Below are positions 33,230 through 41,676 of a stretch of 64,000 nt of DNA, in pieces. The translations under genes and the position numbers were made by a program. A model generated the notes under the pieces. That model saw only the letters and a program-made list of their open reading frames with translations. It did not search any database and was not told the DNA's origin. Where the stretch lies: contig NZ_JACHNF010000001.1 in NCBI RefSeq assembly GCF_014205295.1, forward strand, positions 6,510,001 through 6,574,000. The letters are read 5' to 3'. Source of the DNA: Kribbella solani (GTDB lineage: Bacteria; Actinomycetota; Actinomycetes; Propionibacteriales; Kribbellaceae). Within the stretch, counting starts at the first letter, position 1. The number at the start of each line of letters is the position of its first letter.

Positions 33230-33913
33230 TCAGCCCTTCGCGGCGGCGTCGAGAGCGGCGCTCAACCAGGCCGAACCATCCTGGTCCTGACCGGCTCGGC
33301 CGGCGAACTGTTCGGTCAGCTCAGCCCCAAGCTGCTCGATGGTGGTCCATCCCTGACTGATGAAGGAGCGTGCCAGCCGGCCCAGGTCCGAGAGGTCCAG
33401 CCCCTGCCGGTCGGCGAGGTCGGCGAGCGTACGCGCCGGGCCTGTGACCGGAAGCCCTTCGACCACGACACACTCGTCCTCCCGCACCGACCGCGGATGC
33501 ACCGTGACACCGGCCGGAAGGGAGTTCCGCGCCCGCCCGGAGAGCTCGATCCCCTCCGGAGCGGCGGTCCCGGCGCCGTACAACTCCGCCGCCGACCGGT
33601 GCGAGATCACCAGCGCGGTCAGCGATCGCTCCCAGGCCGGGGTGGCTTCGGCAAGCAGCCACGTCGCGTACACGGTCTGATGCGGATGTCTCGCGCCGGC
33701 CCGGACCCGGATCACGCCGTCGATGACCGGTTCGACGATCTCGGCGTCCTGCCACTGGGTGAGGATCTGCTCGGTCACCTCGCCCCGCAATTGCGAGATC
33801 CCCACAAGCCCGTGCTGGCCCTCCGCCAGGGCGCAGATCCGCGCAAACTCCGACACCGGTCGCGAACGTGTGAATCCCTTCATGGCAGGCATCATCCCTG
33901 CCGGCCGGGTCAC
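33230..33913 (-). CDS. AbiEi-like antitoxin (type IV toxin-antitoxin)
   Basis: A protein of up to 227 residues resembling AbiEi antitoxins. It has an N-terminal winged helix (AEGQHGLVGISQLRGE, then DGVIRVRAG at the wing) and a C-terminal domain with ALVISHRSAAELYGAG, VTVHPRSV and ARTLADLADRQGLDL. Such antitoxins repress their own operon and neutralise a nucleotidyltransferase toxin without direct contact. It lies 4 nt upstream of the AbiEii-HAD fusion. The start is ambiguous: GTG 33913, ATG 33895 or ATG 33883; the last two remove little before the winged helix. Confidence 0.75.
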   Translation of the reverse strand: MTRPAGMMPAMKGFTRSRPVSEFARICALAEGQHGLVGISQLRGEVTEQILTQWQDAEIVEPVIDGVIRVRAGARHPHQTVYATWLLAEATPAWERSLTALVISHRSAAELYGAGTAAPEGIELSGRARNSLPAGVTVHPRSVREDECVVVEGLPVTGPARTLADLADRQGLDLSDLGRLARSFISQGWTTIEQLGAELTEQFAGRAGQDQDGSAWLSAALDAAAKG

Positions 33914-33944
33914 TCTCGGTAGATATGTGATGAACCTTACGTAG

Positions 33945-35192
33945 CTAGACCAGTTGGCTGAGGGTGTGGATGGTGAGGCCGACGAGGGCGCCTACGACGG
34001 TGCCGTTGATGCGGATGAACTGTAGGTCGCGGCCGACGTGGAGTTCGATTCGGGCAGCGGCTTCGCGGCCGTCCCAGCGTTCGATGGTGTCGGAGATGAC
34101 CGAGACGATCTCGGTGCCGTACGTGCGGACGACGTACCCGACGGCCTCGGCGGCGCGATCGTCGACCTTCGTACGCATCGTCTCGTCGTTCTGCAGGCGA
34201 TGACCGAGGTCCTGCAGGGTCTTGATCGCGCGCAGCCGGAGCGCGCTGTTCGGGTCTTCGATCGCGCCGATCAGCGCGGTCCGCATCGCGTCCCAGACCG
34301 CGGTCAGGCTGTTGCCCATGTCGGGGTGGGTGAGCATCCGGGCCTTCCAGGCCTCGAAGCGTTCCATCGTGTCCGGGTCGTGCTGCAGGTCGTCGGCGAG
34401 TTGCGCGAGCAGCCGGTCGACCGCCCGGCGGGCCGGGTGCGCCTGGTTGTCGCGTACGTCGGCCAGCCAGGCGAGCGCCTCGCGGTGGATGCGATCGACG
34501 ACGATCCGGTCGACCCATTGCGGTGACCAGCGCGGCGCGCGGGGGCCGATCACGTCCGCTAGCAGTTCCCGGTTGTTCGCCAGCCAGTCGTACGCCTCGA
34601 CCATCAGCAGGTCGAGCAGGGCGTGATGCGCGCCGTCCTCGACCACGGACTGGACGAAATGCCCGGCGATCGGACTCAGCGGCTCCTTCACGAACCGGGG
34701 CAGCAACGATCCCCGGACGAACGCGGAGACGTCGTCGTCGCCGAGTTTCGGCAGCGCGGCACCGACCGTACGCGCGCCTTCGGCCACGATCCGTTCCGCG
34801 TGGTTGCCGTCGGCAAGCCATTCACCCGCGCGGCGGCTGACCTGCGCGGTACGCATCTTCTCCGCCACCACTTCCTCGGACAGGAAGTTCTCGGTGACGA
34901 ACTGTTCGAGGCTCTCCGCGAGACTGTCCTTGCGGGTCGGCACGATCGCGGTGTGCGGGATCGGCAGGCCGAGCGGCCGCCGGAACAGCGCGGTGACCGC
35001 GAACCAGTCGGCCAGCGCACCCACCATCGCCGCCTCGGCGGCCGCGTTCAGGTACGCCCAGCCGCCGGCCCGGTGCAGTGTCGCCACGTAGATCACCGCG
35101 GCGAGCACCAGCAGCGCCAGTGCCACCGACCGCATCTGCCGCAGCCCACGCCGCCGTACCAGGTCGGCCGCGCCCAACGTCAAGGTCGCCAT
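33945..35192 (-). CDS. DUF445 family membrane protein
   Basis: A 415-residue protein matching DUF445: one N-terminal TM (SVALALLVLAAVIYVATL), the signature EAAMVGALADWFAVTALFR with PLGLPIPHTAIVP, a long helical body with NFLSEEVV and AGEWLAD, and a C-terminal TM-like segment (INGTVVGALVGLTIHTLS). The biochemical function of the family is unknown. It is upstream of, and on the same strand as, the toxin-antitoxin pair (31 bp), so read-through into that pair is possible. Confidence 0.85.
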   Translation of the reverse strand: MATLTLGAADLVRRRGLRQMRSVALALLVLAAVIYVATLHRAGGWAYLNAAAEAAMVGALADWFAVTALFRRPLGLPIPHTAIVPTRKDSLAESLEQFVTENFLSEEVVAEKMRTAQVSRRAGEWLADGNHAERIVAEGARTVGAALPKLGDDDVSAFVRGSLLPRFVKEPLSPIAGHFVQSVVEDGAHHALLDLLMVEAYDWLANNRELLADVIGPRAPRWSPQWVDRIVVDRIHREALAWLADVRDNQAHPARRAVDRLLAQLADDLQHDPDTMERFEAWKARMLTHPDMGNSLTAVWDAMRTALIGAIEDPNSALRLRAIKTLQDLGHRLQNDETMRTKVDDRAAEAVGYVVRTYGTEIVSVISDTIERWDGREAAARIELHVGRDLQFIRINGTVVGALVGLTIHTLSQLV

Positions 35193-35227
35193 GTACCGAT
35201 CTAACCAACTAGGTGGTGACTACCGCG

Positions 35228-36424
35228 TCAGGCAAGCACCTGAGTCGACCCTCGGCGTTCCATCAAACCCGAGATCAGCGCCAGGATCAGCCCGGCCACG
35301 GCGAGCGCGGCACCGAGGCGGCTGGGCCATTCGTAGCCGTAGCCGGCGGCGAGGACGACGCTGCCGAGCCAGGCGCCGAGCGCGTTCGCGATGTTCAGCG
35401 TGGAGTGGTTCAGCGAGGCGGCCAGCGACTGGCCTTCGTGGGCGACGTCCATCAGCCGGGTCTGCAGCGCGGGCACCAGGATGCTGGCCGAGCAGCCCAT
35501 CGCGAACACCGCCACCAGCGCTCCGGGCCGGGTCTGCGCGAGCCAGCCGAAGGTTCCGAGCACGACGGCGACCGCGACCAGCCCGCCGTACATGGCGCCC
35601 ATCAGTGACCGGTCGGCGAGGCGGCCGCCGAGGACGGTACCGACGGTCATCCCGATGCCGTACACGGCGAGCACGATGGTGACCGCGGACTCGGAGAAAC
35701 CGGCCAGTTCCGTCATCGTCGGGGTGATGTACGAGTACGTCGCGAACATCCCGCCGAAGCCGACCATCCCGACCAGCAAGGCCATCCACACCTGCGGCCT
35801 GCGCAGTGCGCTCAGCTCGCTGCGTACGTTCACCTCGCTGCCGACCGGCTGTGGTGGGACCCACAACCACACCGCGACCAGCGTGAGCAACCCGAGTACG
35901 CCGACCGCCAGGAACGGCAGTTGCCAGCCGAACCGCTGCCCGAGCAGCGTCGTCAGCGGTACGCCGACGATGTTCGCGACCGGGAGTCCGAGCATCGACA
36001 TCGCGATCGCCCGCGCGCGCCGGTCCGGCGGGACCATCGAGGCGCCGACGACCGCGCCGATCCCGAAGAACGCTCCGTGCGGTACGCCGGACAGGAACCG
36101 CGCTGCCATCAGGAACTCGTAGCTGGTGGCAACCGCCGACAGCACGTTGCCGGCCACGAACACCGCCATCAGCCCGAGCAGCAACCGTTTCCGCCCGGTC
36201 CGCGCGCCGAGCGCCGCGATCACCGGTGCGCCGACGACCACCCCCAGCGCGTACGCCGAGACCACGTGACCGGCGGTCGGGATCGAGATGTGGACGCCGG
36301 CCGCGATCTGCGGCAGCAGGCCCATCGTGACGAACTCGGTGGTGCCGATCGCGAAACCACCGGTGGTCAGGGCGAACAGCGCCAGGCCGACGTGCCGCGC
36401 GGTGGCGCGATTGTCAGGCGTCAC
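35228..36424 (-). CDS. MFS efflux permease (AraJ/Cmx-like, 12 TM)
   Basis: A major facilitator of about 398 residues with 12 TM segments. Seen: the subgroup signature FAIGTTEFVTMGLLPQIA in TM1, motif A ALGARTGRKRLLLG and the TM5 motif GLPVANIVGVPLTTLLGQ. Related proteins export arabinose, chloramphenicol or purine nucleosides. I chose the GTG at 36424 (MTPDNRATARH); in-frame GTGs at 36436 and 36451 would overlap the upstream gene more. It overlaps the end of a membrane-protein gene and is probably co-transcribed with it under the divergent TetR regulator. Confidence 0.85.
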   Translation of the reverse strand: MTPDNRATARHVGLALFALTTGGFAIGTTEFVTMGLLPQIAAGVHISIPTAGHVVSAYALGVVVGAPVIAALGARTGRKRLLLGLMAVFVAGNVLSAVATSYEFLMAARFLSGVPHGAFFGIGAVVGASMVPPDRRARAIAMSMLGLPVANIVGVPLTTLLGQRFGWQLPFLAVGVLGLLTLVAVWLWVPPQPVGSEVNVRSELSALRRPQVWMALLVGMVGFGGMFATYSYITPTMTELAGFSESAVTIVLAVYGIGMTVGTVLGGRLADRSLMGAMYGGLVAVAVVLGTFGWLAQTRPGALVAVFAMGCSASILVPALQTRLMDVAHEGQSLAASLNHSTLNIANALGAWLGSVVLAAGYGYEWPSRLGAALAVAGLILALISGLMERRGSTQVLA

Positions 36425-37412
36425 CGAACTTTTCACACCTGATTGTCGCACCGATCAGCAACCCGATCGCGAGCAGGGCGAAGACCGCGTTCCCGATCAG
36501 ATCGGCCGTGTGCGAGGCGCCGAACACCGGGCTTTCCGGGAACGCGTGCCAGGCGTACGTGAGCATCGCCCCACCGGCGGCTGCCAGCGTGTGCAGCCGG
36601 GTCCAACTGCTCCGCCGGGACAGGTCGACGACCGCGACCGCCGCCAGGATCTCGATCGCCAGCGTGATCGCGGCGCAGAGCCAGCCGTTCGGCACCTGGT
36701 CGTTGACGAGCATCCAGGCGCTGGTAACCACGAGCGCTGCCGCGCCGATCAGCCAGGGCGACGGTACGTTTCCGCCGGTACGCCGCGGAGCGCGACGGCC
36801 GACGCGTACGGCGAGCGCGATCAGTACGAGGACCGCGATGACGACGCCGATGTTCTGGCCGGCGGATGCCCGGAACGGGTCTTTCGTGTACCCGAATGCG
36901 GTGGTGGCGACCACGCCGATCGCGAAGAGCACGCCGTACACGCCGAGTCCGAGTTTGCCGAGCCAGGGTTCGCGGGGGCGCCGGGACAGTGACTCCAGCA
37001 CCACGATCGGGACGGTGATGCTCCACAGCGTGTGCAGGCCGAGGACCATCAGCGTCCACGGCGCGCCCATGCCGAGGAACGAGATGTGACCGGGGTCGAG
37101 CAGACGCAGGCCCGCGTAGTCCGGGTTGAACAGCGACTGGGTGGTGATGCCTTCCTCGATCACGCCGTACGCCAGCGCCAGGATGACGATGCTCGGGTAG
37201 CCCCAGCCGCGCCGGCGGGCGACCTCGCGGATCAGTACCGCGCCACCGCCGTACAGCGGCGCCAGCGTGAGCAGGGCGAACAGCGCGGTGATCGGGATGT
37301 TCCCGAGCAGGAATTCCGCGACCAGTGGGGACAGGAAGAACAGGCCGAGAGCCGGCAGTGCGCGCCGTACGCCGCTGCGTGGGGGAGCGGTCACCACGTT
37401 CGTGTTCGTCAT
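36414..37412 (-). CDS. Polytopic membrane protein of unknown function
   Basis: A 332-residue protein with about ten hydrophobic segments and a short basic N-terminus. No family motif was recognised. Conserved-looking features are APLYGGGAVLIREVARRRGW and AYGVIEEGITTQSLFNPDY, which suggest a CPBP-like glutamate pair (EE), although the full CPBP protease pattern is not evident. It is the first gene of a likely two-gene unit with the MFS permease and lies divergent to a TetR regulator. Palindromes in the shared intergenic region suggest regulation by that TetR protein. Confidence 0.65.
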   Translation of the reverse strand: MTNTNVVTAPPRSGVRRALPALGLFFLSPLVAEFLLGNIPITALFALLTLAPLYGGGAVLIREVARRRGWGYPSIVILALAYGVIEEGITTQSLFNPDYAGLRLLDPGHISFLGMGAPWTLMVLGLHTLWSITVPIVVLESLSRRPREPWLGKLGLGVYGVLFAIGVVATTAFGYTKDPFRASAGQNIGVVIAVLVLIALAVRVGRRAPRRTGGNVPSPWLIGAAALVVTSAWMLVNDQVPNGWLCAAITLAIEILAAVAVVDLSRRSSWTRLHTLAAAGGAMLTYAWHAFPESPVFGASHTADLIGNAVFALLAIGLLIGATIRCEKFGDA

Positions 37413-37450
37413 GGCTTCACTGTCCGGTCCGGAGCGTGCCGATGCCGGTG

Positions 37451-37466
37451 CGATCCGTCCGGATCG
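37451..37466. promoter_or_regulatory. Palindrome in the divergent TetR region
   Basis: CGATCCG and CGGATCG form a perfect 7-bp inverted repeat around TC, 39 bp upstream of the divergent membrane-protein start. It is a candidate operator for that gene. Confidence 0.35.
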
Positions 37467-37535
37467 TTGCCTGACGGACGTCCGGCCCCGGGTATGACCG
37501 ATGTCATGGCTCAGGGTCCGGTCAGGGTCGATGCG

Positions 37536-37552
37536 CCTATACAGCGTATAGG
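37536..37552. promoter_or_regulatory. Candidate TetR operator CCTATAC-AGC-GTATAGG
   Basis: A perfect 7-bp inverted repeat with a 3-nt centre, a typical TetR operator shape, ending 13 nt before the TetR start. The right arm TATAGG may also be the -10 box, so binding would give autorepression. Confidence 0.6.
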
Positions 37553-37565
37553 AAATGCGTATTTA

Positions 37566-38159
37566 ATGGTTTCCATGAGCGAGGTGACGACAAAAGAACG
37601 GATCACCGCCGCGGCCACGTACCTGCTGACCGAGCACGGCGCGGCCGGCGTCTCGATGCGCAAGGTGGCGGCCGCGGTCGGGATCACGCCGATGGCGATC
37701 TACCAGTACTTCCCGGACCGGGAGGCGCTGCTGAACGCGGTCGCGGACGCGGCGTTCGCCGAGCTGGTTCGGCGCTGGGAGGCGGCGGACCGGCCGGTCG
37801 AGGCGGACGCGCGGCTGCGCGAGATGCTGGTCGACCACGTCGACTTCGCGCTCGCCCAGCCGCGGCTGTACGACTACATGTTCACCGCGCGGCGCGACCA
37901 GGCCCGGAAGTTCCCGGCGGATTTCGAGGCCCGCAAGTCACCGACCTTCAACCTGGTCGCGGACGCGGTCAGCGCCGGGATCGACCAGGAACTCTTCCGC
38001 GGCGACCAGGACATCTGGGAAACCAGCCTGATCTTCGCCGCGCTCCTGCACGGCCTGATCCAGCTCCACCACGGCGACCGCATCGGCATGCCGGAACCGG
38101 CGTTCCGCGCCCTCTGCCTGCGCCTGGGCGAAAGGATGATCGATGAACTACGTGTCTGA
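37566..38159 (+). CDS. TetR family transcriptional regulator
   Basis: A 197-residue TetR-type repressor. The N-terminal helix-turn-helix is clear (ERITAAATYLLTEHGAAGVSMRKVAAAVGITPMAIYQYFPDRE, given here as the region of residues 11-53). The C-terminal ligand domain resembles TetR_C proteins with EARKSPTFNLVADAV. Either ATG 37566 or ATG 37575 may start it. The 17-bp palindrome just upstream suggests autorepression and control of the divergent membrane-protein/MFS unit. Its stop overlaps the acyltransferase-like gene by 17 nt. Confidence 0.85.
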   Translation: MVSMSEVTTKERITAAATYLLTEHGAAGVSMRKVAAAVGITPMAIYQYFPDREALLNAVADAAFAELVRRWEAADRPVEADARLREMLVDHVDFALAQPRLYDYMFTARRDQARKFPADFEARKSPTFNLVADAVSAGIDQELFRGDQDIWETSLIFAALLHGLIQLHHGDRIGMPEPAFRALCLRLGERMIDELRV

Positions 38160-39753
38160 GCGGGCAGCCGCGAACGCCGCGGGACCTCGGGGGCTTTCCA
38201 AATGGTGGGCGGTGGCGGCGGCCGTCGCCACCGGAGCCTTGCTGTACTTCGGCTCCGGCCTGCACACCCTCCCGGCGCTCACCTGGTGGGCCGCCGTCCC
38301 GGTGTTCTTCGTCGCCCCGCTGTTGCGGGCGCGCGCCGCGGCGCTGACCGCCTTCGCGGGCTGGCTCCTCGGCCTCACCAACCTCGTCGGCTACCTGCTG
38401 AACGACCTCGACCTACCCCCGGTCGCGCTGTCGTTCCTCCTGCTCCTTGCCGGCGTCTTCACCCTCACCGTGCTGTTCTTCAGAGCATTGGTCGTCCGCG
38501 GGCGTCCGCTGATCGCGGCCGTGGCGGCGCCCGCGCTGTGGGCGGTGCTCGACTACGTACTCACCAGCTTCTCACCGCACGGAGCGTTCACGAGTCTCGC
38601 GTACACCCAGGTGGTAGTTGCCCCGATCAACCAAATCGTTTCGCTGACCGGCATCTGGGGTCTGAGTTTCCTGCTGATCCTCCCGGCCGCGGTGATCGCC
38701 ACCCGGCGGATCAAGCTGGTCTTCGTACTCGCGGTGGTTGCCGTCGGCACCTGTCTGTACGGCATCGTGAGGTTGAGCGGAATTCCGGCCGCGCAACCGG
38801 TGAAGATCGCGATCCTGTCCGCCGAAGGAGCGGATGACGCGGGCTGGCCGAACGCCGGCGGACCGGCGATCCTCGAGCGGTACCGGCCGATGATCGCGTC
38901 TGCAGCGCACGACGGCGCACGGATCGTGCTGCTGCCGGAGAAGACGATCGATGTCCAGACGACCGAGCTGGCGAAACTCTCCCAGCAGTTCCAAACACTT
39001 GCCACGAGCAACAAGGTCGAGCTGGTCGTCGGGTTGACCGTACTCGGCGATGGTGATCACAACCGGGCGCTGATCTTCCACCCGGACGGCGCGGCACCGA
39101 CGTCGTACGACAAACATCACCTGATTCCGGGCATGGAGCCGTACACGCCGGGCGATCAGCTGGCCACGTACCAGGGCTGGGGGTTGATGATCTGCAAGGA
39201 CCTGGACTTCCCGCCGCTCGCGCGGCAGTACGGCAAGCTCGGTACGTCGCTGTGGCTCGTGCCGGCGCTGGACTTCGTGGACGACGGCTGGTTGCACAGC
39301 CGGATGGCGATGTTGCGCGGGATCGAGAACGGGGTCCCGATGGCCCGCGACGGCAGCAAGGGCCGGCTGGTACTGGCCGATGCGAACGGGCGGGTCGTGG
39401 CCGAGACGAACGCGCCGGCGGACGGCCCGGCCGTACTGATCGGCGAGCTGCGGCCGGGGATCGACAAGACGCTGTACACGGCCTGGGGTGACTGGTTCGC
39501 CTGGCTGTGCGGGCTGATCGTGCTGATCGGGCTGGTGTGGTTGAGGTCGCGTGGTGGGCGTGGGAGCATCCGGCATGGCCAACTTCGGGGACTACCAGTT
39601 GCAGATCTACCTGCAGGGCATGCTGCAGGGGACGACGCCGGAGATCACCACCGACCTGGCCCGGCTGGAGTCGCAGGCGGCCGGGAAGTTGTCGGCGGAG
39701 GCGATGGGCTACATCGTGCCGAGCGCGGGCAGCGGGGCGACGGCCCGGGCTAA
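38143..39753 (+). CDS. Nitrilase-domain membrane protein, Lnt-like, with 3' overrun
   Basis: A 536-residue protein resembling apolipoprotein N-acyltransferase. It has about six N-terminal TM helices (to about 200), then a carbon-nitrogen hydrolase domain with catalytic-type Glu in VLLPEKTID, Lys in YDKHHLIPGMEPYTPG and Cys in MICKDLDFP. A last TM ends near VLIGLVWLRSRG. The final ~67 codons run out of frame across the start of the next gene and look like noise. In this frame the expected stop near 39541 reads TGG-TTG-AGG, where a one-base shift would give TGA. Start ATG 38143, with AAAGGAT upstream. Confidence 0.72.
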   Translation: MNYVSERAAANAAGPRGLSKWWAVAAAVATGALLYFGSGLHTLPALTWWAAVPVFFVAPLLRARAAALTAFAGWLLGLTNLVGYLLNDLDLPPVALSFLLLLAGVFTLTVLFFRALVVRGRPLIAAVAAPALWAVLDYVLTSFSPHGAFTSLAYTQVVVAPINQIVSLTGIWGLSFLLILPAAVIATRRIKLVFVLAVVAVGTCLYGIVRLSGIPAAQPVKIAILSAEGADDAGWPNAGGPAILERYRPMIASAAHDGARIVLLPEKTIDVQTTELAKLSQQFQTLATSNKVELVVGLTVLGDGDHNRALIFHPDGAAPTSYDKHHLIPGMEPYTPGDQLATYQGWGLMICKDLDFPPLARQYGKLGTSLWLVPALDFVDDGWLHSRMAMLRGIENGVPMARDGSKGRLVLADANGRVVAETNAPADGPAVLIGELRPGIDKTLYTAWGDWFAWLCGLIVLIGLVWLRSRGGRGSIRHGQLRGLPVADLPAGHAAGDDAGDHHRPGPAGVAGGREVVGGGDGLHRAERGQRGDGPG

Positions 39754-40726
39754 CCAGGCGGCGTTCGAGCGGTGGCGGCTGGTGCCGCGGATGCTGCGCG
39801 GTAGTACGGAACGTGACTTGTCCTGCACGATTCTCGGTACGGCGATGCCCGCGCCGGTGCTGGTCGCGCCGATCGGTGTGCAGACTCTCGCGCACCCGGA
39901 CGGTGAACTGGCGACGGCGCGGGCCGCGGATGCGCTTGGGTTGACGTACACGCACTCGACCCAGGCGAGTCATGCGATCGAGGAGATCGAGGCGCGGAAC
40001 AAGTGGTTCCAGCTGTACTACCCGACCGACCCTGACGTCTGCCTGAGCTTCCTGCAACGCGCCAAGGCGGCCGGGTACGCCGTGCTGGTCGTCACGCTCG
40101 ACACCGGGACGATCGGCTGGCGGCCGGCCGACCTGGACCGCGGGTTCCTGCCGTTCCTGAAGGGGGAGGGGCTGGCGAACTACTTCAGCGATCCCGTCTT
40201 CCAGTCGAAGCTGGCCAAGCCGATCGCCGAGGACCCGGGCGCGGCCGTGATGCAGTGGGCGCAGATGTTTCCCCATGTCGGTCTGCACTGGGACGATCTG
40301 TCGTTCCTGCGGGACAACTGGGACGGCCCGATCGTGCTCAAGGGCATCCTGCACGTCGAGGACGCGAAGCTGGCCGCCGAACACGGTGTCGACGGCGTCA
40401 TCGTCTCCAACCACGGCGGCCGCCAGGTCGACGGCGCGATCGCCGCCCTGGACGCGCTTCCACCGATCGCGGAGGCCGTCGGCGAACAACTCACGGTCCT
40501 CTTCGACTCCGGCGTACGCACCGGCGCCGACGCCGCCAAAGCCCTGGCCCTGGGCGCCAAAGCCGTCCTCCTGGGCCGTCCCCTCCTCTACGGCCTCGCC
40601 CTGGCCGGCCAACCCGGCGTGGACCACGTCCTCCGCTGCTTCCTCGCCGACCTGGACTTGACCCTCGCCCTAACCAGCCACGCCAACCACCGCGAGCTGA
40701 ACCGCGATTCGGTGGTGCGCGGGTGA
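39575..40726 (+). CDS. FMN-dependent alpha-hydroxy-acid oxidase (lactate 2-monooxygenase-like)
   Basis: A 383-residue TIM-barrel flavoenzyme of the LldD/glycolate-oxidase family, closest in feel to lactate 2-monooxygenase. Seen: APVLVAPIGVQTLAHPDGE, FQLYYPTD, Lys in IVLKGILHVEDA, the catalytic His in VIVSNHGGRQVDGA and the FMN-phosphate site DSGVRTGADAAKALALGAKA. GGGAG precedes the ATG at 39575. Its first 179 nt are overlapped by the out-of-frame tail of the upstream gene. The stop overlaps the next HAD gene by 4 nt. Confidence 0.86.
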   Translation: MANFGDYQLQIYLQGMLQGTTPEITTDLARLESQAAGKLSAEAMGYIVPSAGSGATARANQAAFERWRLVPRMLRGSTERDLSCTILGTAMPAPVLVAPIGVQTLAHPDGELATARAADALGLTYTHSTQASHAIEEIEARNKWFQLYYPTDPDVCLSFLQRAKAAGYAVLVVTLDTGTIGWRPADLDRGFLPFLKGEGLANYFSDPVFQSKLAKPIAEDPGAAVMQWAQMFPHVGLHWDDLSFLRDNWDGPIVLKGILHVEDAKLAAEHGVDGVIVSNHGGRQVDGAIAALDALPPIAEAVGEQLTVLFDSGVRTGADAAKALALGAKAVLLGRPLLYGLALAGQPGVDHVLRCFLADLDLTLALTSHANHRELNRDSVVRG

Positions 40727-41367
40727 AGGGGGTTGTGTTCGATCTGGATGACACGCTGTTCGATCACTCGGGTTGTGCTGAGGTGGGGTTGCGGGGGTGG
40801 GTCGCGGATCTCGGGAGGACCGCGACGGATGAGCTGGTCGCGCGCTGGTTTGTGATCGAGCAGGACTGTTTCGACCGGTTCCTGGCGGGTGAGTTGACGC
40901 ACGTGGGGCAGCGGCGGTGCCGGTTGCGGGCGTTTCTGCCGTTGCTGGGGGTTGAGGTTCCGGCGACGGATGCCGGGCTGGATGCGGTGTTCGAGGGGTA
41001 CTTGGCGCGGTACCGGCAGAGCTGGGCCGCCTACCCGGACGCGCGGGCGGCGTTGGAGGTTGCTCGGGGCAACGGGTGGCGGGTGGGGGTGCTGACCAAC
41101 GGGAGCACCGTGCAGCAGAACGCGAAACTGCGGGCGATCGGGCTGGCTGACCTGATCGACGTGGTGTGTGTTTCGGAGCAGCTCGGTGTCAGCAAACCCG
41201 CCCCTGAGGCGTACCTGCGAACGTGTCAGGCGCTGGGTGTGCTCCCCGCGGAGACGCTGATGATCGGCGACAACCTGGAGCTGGACGTGATCGGCGCGCA
41301 GGCGGCCGGGCTGAGTGCACGGCACCTGGATCGCCGGTCCGGCGGCACTCTGCTGGAGCTGATCTAG
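40723..41367 (+). CDS. HAD family hydrolase
   Basis: A 214-residue haloacid-dehalogenase-like phosphatase. Motif I VVFDLDDTLFDH, motif II VGVLTNGS, motif III Lys in VSKPAPEAY and motif IV MIGDNLELDVIGA are all present, with an alpha-helical cap between I and II. It is probably a small-molecule phosphatase; the substrate is unknown. The GTG start overlaps the upstream TGA (GTGA), so it is translationally coupled to the oxidase and might act on a product of the same pathway. It converges on, and overlaps by 4 nt, the stop of the 3-TM protein gene. Confidence 0.85.
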   Translation: MKGVVFDLDDTLFDHSGCAEVGLRGWVADLGRTATDELVARWFVIEQDCFDRFLAGELTHVGQRRCRLRAFLPLLGVEVPATDAGLDAVFEGYLARYRQSWAAYPDARAALEVARGNGWRVGVLTNGSTVQQNAKLRAIGLADLIDVVCVSEQLGVSKPAPEAYLRTCQALGVLPAETLMIGDNLELDVIGAQAAGLSARHLDRRSGGTLLELI

Positions 41368-41663
41368 AAGTCGCGGTCTCCGGATGCTTTGGAGCCGCCC
41401 ATGACCTCGCCGAGTTTCTTGTTCCCGTTGAAGATCCAGAACAGTACGAAGTACATGACGAATCCACCCGCCAGGCCGATCGAGTACCAGGCGAACAGGG
41501 TTGGGCTCTTGAACAGGCCGGTCACCGCTCCGCCGCCGACGGCCGCGATCACCGCGGAGATGTCGGTCAGGGCGGCGCGGTCGGTCCGGCGGATGAGGGT
41601 TCGGTACGTGACCCATCCGACCACCACTCCGAAACACAGGGCACCCAGCTCCGTGACGCGCAT
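41364..41663 (-). CDS. Small three-TM membrane protein paired with the LRR-CHAT protease
   Basis: A 99-residue protein with three hydrophobic helices (about residues 6-24, 33-52 and 58-78) and a hydrophilic C-terminal tail ending KASGDRDF. No known family was recognised. AGGAAGGG stands before its ATG and overlaps the TAG stop of the LRR-CHAT gene 13 nt upstream, so translation of the two is very likely coupled. Because CHAT enzymes are proteases, this could be the protein cut or controlled by the upstream gene, for instance a membrane-acting effector. That is inference only. Confidence 0.7.
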   Translation of the reverse strand: MRVTELGALCFGVVVGWVTYRTLIRRTDRAALTDISAVIAAVGGGAVTGLFKSPTLFAWYSIGLAGGFVMYFVLFWIFNGNKKLGEVMGGSKASGDRDF

Positions 41664-41676
41664 GGCGATTCCCTTC

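Noticed and set aside
41364..41663. The 3-TM protein as a bacterial gasdermin
   Set aside because: At 99 aa with three helices it is far too small and lacks the gasdermin beta-rich fold.
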